A DNA stretch of 64,000 nt from Jhaorihella thermophila (GTDB lineage Bacteria > Pseudomonadota > Alphaproteobacteria > Rhodobacterales > Rhodobacteraceae), in assembly GCF_900108275.1 (NCBI RefSeq), contig NZ_FNVD01000001.1:558001-622000 (forward strand), written 5' to 3'. A program made the position numbers and the translations under genes. Of this stretch, positions 42,314-51,897 are shown one piece after another. Under the pieces are notes generated by a model, which was given only the letters and a program-made list of their open reading frames with translations, did not search any database and was not told the DNA's origin. How positions within the stretch are numbered: position 1 is the stretch's first letter; each line of letters opens with the position of its first letter.

Positions 42314-44721
42314 CCGGCGCCGCGCTGCACACGTTGCTCAGCCACTGGCGGCGGCATCCGTTGCAGCTCTTCACGCTGCTGGCGGGGCTCGCGCTGGCCA
42401 CGGCGCTGTGGTCGGCGGTGCAGGCGATCAACGCGCAGGCGCGGGCGTCCTACGCACAGGCCGCCGCGCAGATCGGCGCGAATGCGATGGACCGGCTGGA
42501 ACCGGCTGACGGCGCCATGATCCCGCTGGACACCTATGTCGCCCTTCGCCGCGCGGGATGGCTGGTGACGCCGGTGCTTGAAGGACGCGCGCGGCTGGGC
42601 GGAGAAAAGCTGACGGTGATCGGCGTCGATCCGGTGACGCATCCGTCCCTGCCCGCCCTGGACGATGCCGCGGGCGCGCTGTCGCCTGCCGATCTGATCG
42701 GGCCGCCCGGACGGGTGTTCGCCCGCCCCGACACGGCTCGCAGGATCGCCGGCCTGCCGGGGATGCCGCCAGTGATCGCATCGGACGAGGTGCCCCCCGG
42801 CGCGGTGCTGACCGACATCGCCGTTGCCGAACGGCTGCTGGGCCAGCGCGGGCAGCTCTCGCGCCTTCTGCTGCTGCCGGATCAGCCGCGGGGCCTGCGG
42901 CGGCTGGCCGAGATCGCGCCGGAGCTGGAGCGCGTCGCGCCCACGGCCCGGTCCGAGATCGCCCGGCTGACCGACAGTTTTCACCTGAACCTCACCGCGT
43001 TCGGCCTGCTGTCCTTTGCGGTGGGGCTGTTCATCGTCCACGGCACGGTGGGGCTGGCCTTTGAACAACGCCGGCAGATGTTCCGCACGCTGCGCGCGCT
43101 GGGTCTGCCGATGCGGCGGCTGATCGCGGTGACGCTGGCCGAGATTGCCGGCGCGGCGCTGCTGGCCGGGCTGGCCGGGCTGGCGCTGGGCTATCTGGTC
43201 GCCGCCGCCCTGCTGCCCGATGTCGCGGCCACGTTGCGCGGGCTTTACGGCGCCCCGGTCGATGGCGGGCTGAGCCTGCGGCCCGCCTGGGTGCTGAGCG
43301 GTCTGGGCATGGCCTTTGTCGGCGCCTTCATTGCCGGCGGTCAGGCATTGTGGCGGCTGCGCTCTCTGCCGATCCTCGCCGCGCCGGGCGCGCGAACCTG
43401 GGCGGTTGGGGCGGCGCGCAATGCTCGGCTGCAGGCGACTGTCGGGGCGGCGCTCATCCTGGCGGGCTGGCTCGTGCTGGCGCTGGCCGGCGGTCTGATC
43501 GCGGGGTTCGTCTTTCTCGCCGGTCTGCTTCTGGGCAGTGCGCTGCTGTTGCCCGCGGCGCTGGGACTGGTGGTCGGAGGCGCAGAGCGTCTTGCCCGGG
43601 GGCCGGTGACGGAATGGGTCTGGGCCGACATGCGGGCGCAGCTGCCGGGGCTGTCGCTCGCGCTGATGGCGCTGCTGCTGGCGCTGGCGGCCAATATCGG
43701 CGTCGGCACGATGGTCAAGAGCTTTCGGCTGACCTTTACCGGCTGGCTGGATCAGCGGCTGGTGTCCGAACTATACGTCACGGCCCGCGATGACGCGCAA
43801 GGGGCCGAGATCGCCGCCTGGCTGGCGCCCAGGGTGGATGCGGTGTTGCCGATCCGGTCGGTCGAGCGGCGGATTTCGGGGATGCCTGTATTCGTGTATG
43901 GCATCATCGATCATCCCACCTATCGCGCGCACTGGCCGCTGTTGCAGGCGGACCCGGATGCCTGGGACCGCGTCGCGCGGGGCGAGGCGGTGCTGGTCAG
44001 CGAGCAGTTCGCCCGGCGCACCGGGCGATGGACCGGCGCCACCGTTGCGCTGGCCCCGGACTGGCGGCTGCCGGTGGCCGGAGTCTATTCCGACTATGGC
44101 AACCCCACCGGGCAGATGATCCTGTCGCTGCCGGCGTTGCTGGCCCATGTCGGGGCTGTCCCCAACCGGCGGTTCGGCATTCGCATCGCGCCGGACCGGG
44201 TGCCGGGTCTGGCCGAGGCGTTGCGCCGCCGGTTCGATCTGCCCGAGGACGCAATCGTCGATCAGGCGGAGATCAAGGCGCGGTCGCTGGCCATATTCGA
44301 CAAGACCTTTTTCATCACCGGGGCGCTCAACGCGCTGACGCTGGGCGTTGCGGGTTTCGCCATCCTGACCAGCCTGCTGACGCTATGGTCGCGGCGGCTA
44401 CCGCAACTGGCGCCGGTCTGGGCGCTGGGTCTGACACGGGCGCGGCTGATGCGGCTGGAGGTGGCGCGAAGCGCCGCGCTGGCGGGTTTGACGGCCGTGG
44501 TGGCACTGCCGCTCGGGCTGGTGCTGGCCTGGGCGCTGCTGGCCATCATCAATGTCGAGGCGTTCGGGTGGCGGCTGCCGATGCATCTTTTCCCGATCGA
44601 TTGGCTGCGGCTGGCGGTGCTGGCGCTGGTTGCGGCGAGCGTGGCCGCGGTGATCTCGGCACGTCGGCTGGTGCGGGCGTCGCCGTCCACCCTGTTGGCG
44701 GTATTCAGCAATGAACGTTGA
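42310..44721 (+). CDS. FtsX/MacB-type ABC permease (AttF/AttG-like fusion)
   Basis: 803 aa. About eight transmembrane segments sit in two FtsX units (about 235-370 and 685-790), with an N-terminal anchor and two periplasmic domains. The doubled layout is that of a LolC/E- or MacB-type permease with both halves in one chain. It is coupled to the ATPase gene (ATGA). Likely role: extraction or export of a lipid-like or lipoprotein substrate with the AttH-like protein downstream. The substrate is unknown. Confidence 0.85.
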
Positions 44722-44740
44722 GCACGGGCGTCACGTGGTT

Positions 44741-44800
44741 CGGGGGCGCTGCCCCCGTCGCCTGCGGCGACTCCCCCGGAGTATTTTCCGCAAGATGAAG
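44741..44800 (+). repeat. dispersed 3'-end hairpin repeat, copy 6 (A-type tail)
   Basis: Plus strand, 20 nt after the permease stop: arms CGGGGGC/GCCCCCG, a second small hairpin (TCGCC/GGCGA), then CCCCCGGAGTATTTTCCG, then CAAGATGAAG. The ATG inside this tail is the probable start codon of the next gene. Confidence 0.8.
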
Positions 44801-45871
44801 GAATTGGTCGCGGTGGCGGCGGGCATCATCTGGCTGACCGGTCTGGTTGCGCTGATGGGGCACGGGGACATGGCGGTCCGGGCGCAGGGATTTGCCGGGC
44901 TAGGGACAAGGGCCGACGGGTTCGCGCAGGCGCGTGCCGGGGTTCGTCCGGTTTTTCCCCGCGATCACGGGGCGCACCCCGATTTCCGCATCGAATGGTG
45001 GTATCTGACGGCCAATCTGAAAGATGCCGAGGGACGGGATTTCGGCGTTCAGTGGACGTTGTTCCGGCTGGCGCTGCGGCCGGGCGAAGCGGATGGCTGG
45101 CAGAGCCCGCAGCTGTGGATGGGACATGCGGCGGTGACGTCGGCCGACACGCACCGGTTCGCGGAACGGCGCGCGCGGGGCGGGATCGGACAGGCGGGGG
45201 TTAGGTTGGATCCCTTCACGGCATGGATCGACAATTGGGTGATGACGGGGGCGGACGACCTGTCGCGGCTGCGCCTGGCAGCGCGCGGCAGGGACTGGTC
45301 CTATAATCTTGAACTTAGAGCGGACGGGCCGATCGTGCTGCACGGGGACGCGGGATATTCCGTGAAATCGCCAGACGGTCAGGCGAGCCATTACTATTCG
45401 CAACCTCATTACCGCGCCTCGGGCAGGCTCGTGCTGTCGGGTCGCGACATCCAGGTGAGCGGAGACGGCTGGCTGGATCGCGAATGGTCTTCGCAACCCT
45501 TGTCAGCGGATCAGGAGGGTTGGGACTGGTTCTCGCTGCGTTTCGACAGCGGCGAGAAGCTCATGGCCTTTCGCCTTCGCGGGGACGGGGGCGATTTCAC
45601 CGCGGCCACATGGATTGACCCGACCGGCGAGGCGACCGCCCTGCCGGAGGGATCCTTTCGCGCCGAGCCGCTCACGCCGGCCAAGCAGGGCGGCCACCGG
45701 ACGCCGGTCAGGTGGAAAATTCGGCTGCCTGACAGAGGGTTGGATGCGGTTGTCGAAGCCCTGAACCCGCACGCATGGATGCGGACTTCGGTTCCCTACT
45801 GGGAAGGTCCGGTGCGGGTGAACGGAACCCACACCGGTGTCGGATATCTCGAAATGACCGGCTATGACTGA
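44795..45871 (+). CDS. CrtC/AttH-family lipocalin-like exported protein
   Basis: 358 aa. The signal-peptide-like N-terminus is MKELVAVAAGIIWLTGLVAL. The body resembles the CrtC (carotenoid 1,2-hydratase)/AttH fold: FRIEWWYLTANL, WMGHAAVTSADTHRFAERRA, SHYYSQPHYRASGRL and GWLDREWSSQPL. It is the third gene of an AttEFGH-like set, so a secreted lipid- or isoprenoid-handling protein is likely; no other carotenoid genes are nearby. The start ATG lies within the dispersed repeat; an ATG at 44711 in the same frame gives an Arg-rich, non-signal leader and is less likely. Confidence 0.82.
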   Translation: MKELVAVAAGIIWLTGLVALMGHGDMAVRAQGFAGLGTRADGFAQARAGVRPVFPRDHGAHPDFRIEWWYLTANLKDAEGRDFGVQWTLFRLALRPGEADGWQSPQLWMGHAAVTSADTHRFAERRARGGIGQAGVRLDPFTAWIDNWVMTGADDLSRLRLAARGRDWSYNLELRADGPIVLHGDAGYSVKSPDGQASHYYSQPHYRASGRLVLSGRDIQVSGDGWLDREWSSQPLSADQEGWDWFSLRFDSGEKLMAFRLRGDGGDFTAATWIDPTGEATALPEGSFRAEPLTPAKQGGHRTPVRWKIRLPDRGLDAVVEALNPHAWMRTSVPYWEGPVRVNGTHTGVGYLEMTGYD

Positions 45872-45889
45872 CCAGCGGCGGCGCCGTGG

Positions 45890-47659
45890 TCAAGTCACGA
45901 AGACATAAGTGCCCGGCGCATCTGCCAGCGGCGCGCCCATCTTCGGCGGTTTGACCGGGGCGCCCGAATGGTCAGCAAGCCAATCGTGCCAGGCCGGCCA
46001 CCAGGAGCCGTCGAAACAGGGGGCCTGCGCCTCCCATTCATCCGGCGACAGATGATTTTCCCCATGCCGGTGGGTCAGCATCCGGTAGTGACGGCGCGGA
46101 TGGCCCGGTTCGCTGACCACGCCCGCATTGTGGCCGCCATTGGTCAGCACGAAAGTCGTATCGGCATCCGCCAGACGCGAGATCTTGTAGACCGACCGCC
46201 ACGGCGCGACGTGATCGGTTTCCGTGCCCACCGCGAAGATCGGCACCCGGATGTCGCTGAGGAACACCGGCCGGCCCTCCACTTCGTACCGTCCCGAAGC
46301 CAGATCATTTCCCAGAAACATCTTTCGCAGATACTCCGAATGCATCCGATAGGGCATCCGGGTGCTGTCCGCGTTCCAGGTCATCAGATCGTTCGGCTCG
46401 GGCCGTTCGCCCAGAAGGTATTGCCGCACGATGCGCGACCAGATCAGGTCATTGGACCGCAACAGCTGAAATGCCCCGGATATCTGATGGGCATCCAGAT
46501 AGCCCTGTTTCCACATCATGTCCTCGAGCAACGCGACCTCGCTTTCGTCCATGAACAGCATCAGCTCGCCCGCCTCGGTAAAATCGGTCTGCCCGGCAAA
46601 CAGCGTGAGGCTCGCCAGACGGTCCTGCCCGTCCCGCGCCAGCTTGGCCGCTGCAATGGCCGCCAAAGTGCCGCCCAGGCAGTATCCGGTCAGATGCACC
46701 CGCGCCGGCCCGTTGATGCGCGCGATCTCTTCCAGCGCGGCCAGCGGGCCCTGCTCGAGATAGTCGTTCATGCCAAGATCACGGTCTCCGGCATCGGGAT
46801 TGCGCCACGAGATCATGAAGACCGTGTGTCCCTGCCCGACCATATAGCGCACCAGCGAATTCTCGGGGCGCAGGTCCAGTATGTAGTATTTCATGATCCA
46901 GGCGGGCACGATCAGCACCGGCTCGGGGTGAACCGTCGGCGTCGTCGGTTCATATTGGATCAGTTCGATCAGATGGTTGCGATAGACCACCCTGCCCGGC
47001 GTGAGCGCCAGGTTCTCCCCGACTTTCCACTTCGACTCGATCCGGTCGCGGCCGTCGAACATCAGCTCGCCCAGATCCTCAAGCCAGTTCCAATACCCCC
47101 GGACGAGGTTCGCGCCCCATTCCCTACGGGTGCGTTCGGTCACCTCGGGGTTCAGCCAGGGCAGATTCGACGGGCTCGTCGCATCCAGCAACTGGCGGGC
47201 CATGAAACGAACTTCGCGCTCGTTGGCGCGGGACACGCCGCGCACCTCGGTCGTGGCGGAATCCCACCAGTCCTGCGCCAACAGAAAGGACTGTTTCGCC
47301 AGATCAAGCGGCAGCGCCTGCCAGCCCTCATGCCGGAAACGCCGGTCGGTGGGATCCGGCTCGGCGACCGGGTCCGCCTCGCGCCCCGTGGCACGGGCCA
47401 GGGCATAATGGCCCAACCGTGCGGCATCCGTCAGCGCCTTGTTTGCCAGTTCCACCTGCTTGCCCTGAAGCACGGAAAAATGGGCGCTCCAATCCATCCA
47501 CGCGCCCATCACGGCGGCCGGCGACACCCCCATCGTCCACCGCGCAAGCCGCGCCCGATTGTCACGATCCACCAGTTCGGCGAGTTGATGAAAAGCGTTC
47601 CGTTCCCGTGGCCGATCCAAGATCGACCGCGTAACCGGAACATCGGCCCGATCCCGCAT
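45890..47659 (-). CDS. phaC: class I poly(3-hydroxyalkanoate) synthase PhaC
   Basis: 589 aa. The lipase-like box GYCLGG carries catalytic C327; the catalytic Asp sits in VGTETDHVAPW and His in NGGHNAGVV. Length and motifs fit class I synthases that polymerise short-chain 3-hydroxyacyl-CoA onto storage granules. It converges on the AttH-like gene (18-bp gap). No phaA, phaB, phaZ or phasin lies nearby. An Fnr-type site about 70 bp upstream suggests oxygen control. Confidence 0.93.
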   Translation of the reverse strand: MRDRADVPVTRSILDRPRERNAFHQLAELVDRDNRARLARWTMGVSPAAVMGAWMDWSAHFSVLQGKQVELANKALTDAARLGHYALARATGREADPVAEPDPTDRRFRHEGWQALPLDLAKQSFLLAQDWWDSATTEVRGVSRANEREVRFMARQLLDATSPSNLPWLNPEVTERTRREWGANLVRGYWNWLEDLGELMFDGRDRIESKWKVGENLALTPGRVVYRNHLIELIQYEPTTPTVHPEPVLIVPAWIMKYYILDLRPENSLVRYMVGQGHTVFMISWRNPDAGDRDLGMNDYLEQGPLAALEEIARINGPARVHLTGYCLGGTLAAIAAAKLARDGQDRLASLTLFAGQTDFTEAGELMLFMDESEVALLEDMMWKQGYLDAHQISGAFQLLRSNDLIWSRIVRQYLLGERPEPNDLMTWNADSTRMPYRMHSEYLRKMFLGNDLASGRYEVEGRPVFLSDIRVPIFAVGTETDHVAPWRSVYKISRLADADTTFVLTNGGHNAGVVSEPGHPRRHYRMLTHRHGENHLSPDEWEAQAPCFDGSWWPAWHDWLADHSGAPVKPPKMGAPLADAPGTYVFVT

Positions 47660-47695
47660 CGACGATGCCTCGCTCAGTTTTCAACCTCGCCTTTT

Positions 47696-47736
47696 CATAT
47701 AGGCAGCGCGGGCACCGAAGGAATGATCTGCATCAA
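47696..47736 (-). promoter_or_regulatory. Fnr/FnrL-type site and -10 element of phaC
   Basis: Minus-strand TTGAT-N4-ATCAT (47723-47736) matches the Fnr consensus TTGAT-N4-ATCAA at nine of ten positions. A -10-like TATATG follows at 47696-47701. The spacing puts the site centre near -40.5, the class II activator position. Confidence 0.55.
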
Positions 47737-47780
47737 TTCGTTGCGCCGTCGCGCCAATCACCGCGGACGCTCGCCCAATC

Positions 47781-47836
47781 CTTCATCTTGCCCCCAAATA
47801 CTCTGGGGAAGCGCGAGGGGGCAACGCCCCCTCGCA
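47781..47836 (-). repeat. dispersed 3'-end hairpin repeat, copy 7 (A-type tail)
   Basis: Minus strand, about 75 nt after the aldolase stop: arms GCGAGGGGGC/GCCCCCTCGC, then CCCCAGAGTATTTGGGGG, then GCAAGATGAAG. Confidence 0.8.
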
Positions 47837-47912
47837 TCGGTCGGATCGCACAAGCGATCCGAAACGCCCCCCTGGCCTTCTTCATGCGACCAAGGAACAG
47901 GCCGCCAACGGC

Positions 47913-48800
47913 TCAAACCGAGGCGCGCCAGATCATGTCGATATTGCGTCGCAGCGCCGCGTTGAATTCCTCCTCCGTCATCTGCCGCGACAGCCCTTCG
48001 GTAAGGGCCCGCGAAAAGCTGGCGATCATCCGGTCGTTCTGCGCCAGCAGACGACAGGCGACCTCGGTCGAATAGCCGCCCGACAGCGCAACCACCCGCA
48101 GCACCCGCGGATGCCGGGCCAGATCGTCATACAGGTTCGCCCGGCTCGGCAAGGTGAGCTTGAGCATCACCTCGGCCCCCTCGGGCAGCGCATCGAGCTG
48201 CTTTTTCAACGCGTCACGAAGGATGTCCTCGGCCTCGGTCTTGGTCGCGGAATGGATATCGACCTCGGGCTCGATGATCGGAACCAGACCGGCCTCCAGC
48301 ACCTCGCGCGCAACGTCGAACTGCTGCTCCACCACCGCGGCGATGCCGGCGGCATTGGCCTCGTGAATGACCGAGCGTTCCTTGGTGCCGAACACGCCCT
48401 GTTTCGCGGCAGCAGCCAGCGTGTCCCCCAGTCCGGGGATCGGCTTCATCATCTGCACGCCATCGGCCTTTTCGGCCAGCCCCTTGTCGATCTTGAGAAA
48501 GGGCACCACGCCGCGTTCCGACCAGATGTAATCGGGCACCTTGCGGCCATCGATCTCTTCGCCCAGGGTGCGCTCGAACAGGATCGCGCCGATCACCTTG
48601 TCCCCATTGAAATCCGGGGCCGTCATGATCCGCGCGCGCATCTTCTGGATCTCGGCGAACATCGCCTCTTCGCCGTCATATTCCGACGCGTCCACACCAT
48701 AAAGTGCCAGCGCCTTGGGGGTGGAGCCCCCGCTCTGGTCCAGCGCCGCGATAAACCCCTTGCCCTGCGCGATCCGTTCCCGCTTTTCCCTGTCCGTCAT
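47913..48800 (-). CDS. class I fructose-bisphosphate aldolase
   Basis: 295 aa. It has GFIAALDQSGGSTPKALALYG near the N-terminus, VVPFLKIDKGL, VIHEANAAGIAAVVEQQFDVA, VPIIEPEVDI, MLKLTLPS (Schiff-base lysine region) and ALSGGYSTEVACRLLA. This is the bacterial Schiff-base aldolase type used in glycolysis/gluconeogenesis. The start MTDREKRERI (48798-48800) is chosen by family N-terminus; an ATG nine codons upstream (48827) has a slightly better ribosome site. Confidence 0.9.
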   Translation of the reverse strand: MTDREKRERIAQGKGFIAALDQSGGSTPKALALYGVDASEYDGEEAMFAEIQKMRARIMTAPDFNGDKVIGAILFERTLGEEIDGRKVPDYIWSERGVVPFLKIDKGLAEKADGVQMMKPIPGLGDTLAAAAKQGVFGTKERSVIHEANAAGIAAVVEQQFDVAREVLEAGLVPIIEPEVDIHSATKTEAEDILRDALKKQLDALPEGAEVMLKLTLPSRANLYDDLARHPRVLRVVALSGGYSTEVACRLLAQNDRMIASFSRALTEGLSRQMTEEEFNAALRRNIDMIWRASV

Positions 48801-48871
48801 GCTCAAAATCCCATGGCTCCGATTCATTGTCCGGCCCTGATTAGACCAGGAATTCGCGCAGTGACAGACTG

Positions 48872-50224
48872 TTAGCGCCGAACAAATCTCAGCCAGACAC
48901 CTTCCTTGGCGCGCACCGTCAGATGCGCCACAGGCACGGGATCGCACCCCCCCACCCGTTCGACCCGAAACCGGCGCAGCAGGGTGGACAGGATCAGCGG
49001 CCCCTCGACCATGGCAAAGCCCGCGCCCGTGCAGACGCGCGCGCCGGCCGAGAACGGGATATAGGCCTCGCGCTGGCATTTCCGTCCGTTCTCGGTCTGC
49101 CAGCGGGCGGGATCGAACCCGTCGGGGTTGTCCCACAGCCGTTCATGGCGGTGCAGGTGCCAGGGACTGATGACCAGCTGCGCGCCCTTCGGCACGTCGC
49201 GGTCGCGGAACCGCTCGGGCCGCGTGGCCGCGCGCACCATCATCGGCACGGGGGGGTAAAGCCGCAGTGCCTCGCGGAACACGTCCCGGCTGATCCGCAG
49301 GCGCGACATCACGCCGAAGCCGTCATCGTCATCAAGCGCCCGCGCCTCTTCGGCCACCCGGTCCTGCCAGTCGGGGTAGAGCGCCATCAGATACAGCGTC
49401 CAGGCCAGCGCCGAGGCAGAGGTTTCATGCCCCGCCAGAAAGAAGATCGCCACCTGATCAACCATCTCGGCCTCGTCGAAGCGTTCTCCGGTCAGCGGGT
49501 CGGCGGTGGTCATGATCTTGGTGGCCAGATCGTCCGGCGCGGTGCCAGCGGCAATCTCCTGCGCGCGGTCCGCCGTCAGACCGGCGATCAGCGCGCGGAT
49601 CTCGGCCGCCGTCCGCCGGGTGCGGCGCGAATGGAATCGCGGGAACCAGTCCGGCAGCGGCACGAAGGCGGCCAGATTCAGGATCGGCTGTTCGCGCTGG
49701 TATTCGCGAAAGCGGGTGAACACGCGGGCGGCGACCTCATGCGTGATGGGGATGGAAAACAGGGTGCGAAAGATCACGTCCGCCGCGATGTGGCTGGTGA
49801 TCTCCTCGACCTCCACCGCCTGCCCCGCGCGCCGCTCCAGCCGCGCCGCCCCGGCTTGCGCCGCGGCCAGCATGGCTGGAAAAGTGTCCTTCAGCCGCCC
49901 GCCCTCGAAGGCGGGGTCGATGATCCGCCGTTGACGTTTCCAGACCTCGCCGTTGGTCAGGAACACCGAATTGCCCAACAGGGGCCGCAGCCCCTCGCGG
50001 ATGCGGTCGGATTTGGGGAAATCGTCGGGGCGCTCCTTCAGCACGGTCTGCACCAGCGACGGCTGGTTCAGCAGGAAGGAACGGAAGAACGGCGTGCGGA
50101 ACTCGGCCATCCATGCACGATAGAGCCGCGCGGGCTGCGCCGACAGGATGTCCTGTCGAAACAGCCGCGCATAGCGCCACAGCGACACCTTGTCGGGCCG
50201 GGCCTTCGGTTTCGGCGGGTTCAT
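48872..50224 (-). CDS. cytochrome P450
   Basis: 450 aa. The I-helix oxygen-binding motif is FLAGHETSA, the ExxR is in FREALRLYPP, PERF lies in TRPERFRDRDV, and the heme loop is FSAGARVCTGAGFA with the cysteine ligand. There is no membrane anchor, so it is soluble and should use ferredoxin partners; none is encoded nearby. Its ATG overlaps the stop of the upstream membrane hydrolase gene (ATGA), so the two proteins are made together. The substrate is unknown; a fatty-acid or terpenoid-like lipid is a guess. Confidence 0.92.
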   Translation of the reverse strand: MNPPKPKARPDKVSLWRYARLFRQDILSAQPARLYRAWMAEFRTPFFRSFLLNQPSLVQTVLKERPDDFPKSDRIREGLRPLLGNSVFLTNGEVWKRQRRIIDPAFEGGRLKDTFPAMLAAAQAGAARLERRAGQAVEVEEITSHIAADVIFRTLFSIPITHEVAARVFTRFREYQREQPILNLAAFVPLPDWFPRFHSRRTRRTAAEIRALIAGLTADRAQEIAAGTAPDDLATKIMTTADPLTGERFDEAEMVDQVAIFFLAGHETSASALAWTLYLMALYPDWQDRVAEEARALDDDDGFGVMSRLRISRDVFREALRLYPPVPMMVRAATRPERFRDRDVPKGAQLVISPWHLHRHERLWDNPDGFDPARWQTENGRKCQREAYIPFSAGARVCTGAGFAMVEGPLILSTLLRRFRVERVGGCDPVPVAHLTVRAKEGVWLRFVRR

Positions 50225-51489
50225 GCGGCCCTCACGGATGTGTATTTCGACGCAGGCACGTCGATGCGCGATTTCGACGGCGCGCGCCCCTCGAACCGCG
50301 CCGCCAGCGTGCGCGGGCCCGCGGTGATGCGGAAATAGTCGTAATCGCCGGGCCGGTCGAAGGCGCAGAGATATTGAAAATGCAGCCGGAAGAAGCGCCA
50401 GCGCAGTTCCTTCCACCGTTCGGGGCTGAGCGTTTGGGTGAAGGCCGCCGAGATCACCAGCGGCCAGATCTTGGCATCCGTGCCCACCCCGCTGACGGTG
50501 ACCGGGTCGCACAGCGCAAAGGCGCAGCCGTCCCCCGGTGCGGTCACGTCCACCCAGGTCAGTTCGCGCCGGGTGGAGAGATACATCAGATCCTCCCGCA
50601 GCCGGTGCGCCTCCGGCAGGAAGGACACCATCGGCACCACCTGCCCCAGGGTGAGAAACCCCAGCGCCGGGCCGCCCTTCCGCACCCCGCCCGCGCGGAT
50701 CAGGTCGGCCAGCACCGACACCCCCAGATGCGCCCCCGAGGAATGGCCCACCACCAGCACCTCGTCCACGTCCTCGCGCAGCGCCTCGGCAATGCGGTCG
50801 GCAAAGGCGGCCATGCGTGCCTCGAGTTCCGGCGGATTGGCGCCGCGGGCCTGGGCGGTATAGGCGTAGTCATGCATCAGGTAATGCGCATAAAACCGGT
50901 TGTCCTGCGCCTTGAACCACCGCAGCAGCCAGACGGCGGCAAGGATCGCCGCAAAGACCCGTGCCGCCAGAACCGCCGCCGCCCAGACCGGGCCGGCAAG
51001 CGGCACCAAGCCCGCCAGCCAGCCGATCAGCGCGGCCACCGCCCAGCCGGCCAGCCCCGCCAGCAGCAGTTGCAGCAACAGCATCCCCACCGGATAGAGC
51101 GCGGCGATCACCGGCCCCTTGCGCAGCCACATCAGCCGGCGCAGCGCGCCCGAGGCGATATAGGTCCAGGCCGTGCGCAGAAGCTGCCAATAGGTCGCGG
51201 GGATCGAACTCGACATGCTGTCGCGCACGATGTCGGACCAGACCAGCACCTCGAAATCGGCCTCGACGGGGGCGTCCTCGATCCGGGCCGCGACGTGCCA
51301 GCCATAGGCGCCGCCGCCCTGTCCGGGGCGCAGAGCGATGTCAAAGCCGGAAATCGCGGCCTGACGCGCGCCTTCCTTACGGTAAAGCTCGCGATAGCGG
51401 CGGGGGTGAATCGGGTCGTAGCCGGGGATGTAGAACACCCGGCGGCGGCGCACCCGCGCGCGTTCCCGATCTGACAAGGCCTTGCCCAT
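50221..51489 (-). CDS. membrane-embedded alpha/beta-hydrolase-like protein of unknown function
   Basis: 422 aa. The N-terminal RRRRVFYIPGYDPIHPRRYR is a hydrolase-like entry, followed by three or four hydrophobic segments (about 130-200) inserted in the fold. The nucleophile elbow VLVVGHSSGAHLG (GxSxG serine) is at about residue 250 and possible Asp/His residues follow. It resembles a lipase/esterase with a membrane domain, but I recognise no named family. It is translationally coupled to the downstream P450, implying successive steps on one substrate. Confidence 0.8.
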   Translation of the reverse strand: MGKALSDRERARVRRRRVFYIPGYDPIHPRRYRELYRKEGARQAAISGFDIALRPGQGGGAYGWHVAARIEDAPVEADFEVLVWSDIVRDSMSSSIPATYWQLLRTAWTYIASGALRRLMWLRKGPVIAALYPVGMLLLQLLLAGLAGWAVAALIGWLAGLVPLAGPVWAAAVLAARVFAAILAAVWLLRWFKAQDNRFYAHYLMHDYAYTAQARGANPPELEARMAAFADRIAEALREDVDEVLVVGHSSGAHLGVSVLADLIRAGGVRKGGPALGFLTLGQVVPMVSFLPEAHRLREDLMYLSTRRELTWVDVTAPGDGCAFALCDPVTVSGVGTDAKIWPLVISAAFTQTLSPERWKELRWRFFRLHFQYLCAFDRPGDYDYFRITAGPRTLAARFEGRAPSKSRIDVPASKYTSVRAA

Positions 51490-51592
51490 CGCCCGCCTCT
51501 TGCCTGCGGGGAAAGCTTATCTGCATTTTCCGGCAAGAGTAAGGCGCATCCCGGACATGGACAGCCCCCTTCGGGGCGGGTAAGTGGCAGAT

Positions 51593-51832
51593 ATGACCGA
51601 AATCGAGATCACCGAAACCCTGGACGCGATCGGGCTGTTGTGCCCCCTGCCCGTTCTGAAGGCGCGCAAGCGGCTCACGGGCCTGCCCGCCGGCGCGGTG
51701 CTGGAGCTGTTGTCGGACGACCCGGCGGCGGTAATCGACGTGCCGCATTTCTGCAATGAAAATGGCCACGTCTTTCTGGGCGAGACCGATCACGGCACGC
51801 ATCGCGCCTTTCTGATCCGCAAGGCCGGATAG
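51593..51832 (+). CDS. TusA-family sulfur carrier protein
   Basis: 79 aa. The TusA-like fold has the active-site motif GLLCPLPVLKARKRL (CPxP) and a second Cys in PHFCNENGH. It may carry persulfide sulfur; the true TusA partner genes are absent. The ATG at 51593 is used; a GTG three codons upstream is possible. A small GCCCC-CTTC-GGGGC hairpin (51564-51577) precedes the ribosome site. Confidence 0.85.
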   Translation: MTEIEITETLDAIGLLCPLPVLKARKRLTGLPAGAVLELLSDDPAAVIDVPHFCNENGHVFLGETDHGTHRAFLIRKAG

Positions 51833-51860
51833 AAAAAGGGCGGGCCACATGGACCCGCCC
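51833..51860 (-). terminator. Rho-independent terminator of rne
   Basis: On the minus strand, GGGCGGG pairs with CCCGCCC (51838-51860, one bulge, ACAT/ATGT loop), followed by five T. It lies about 40 bp past the rne stop and converges with the TusA-like gene. Confidence 0.8.
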
Positions 51861-51897
51861 CGGTTTCCTGTCGCAAGGGGGCAATCCCCCTGGCCGA

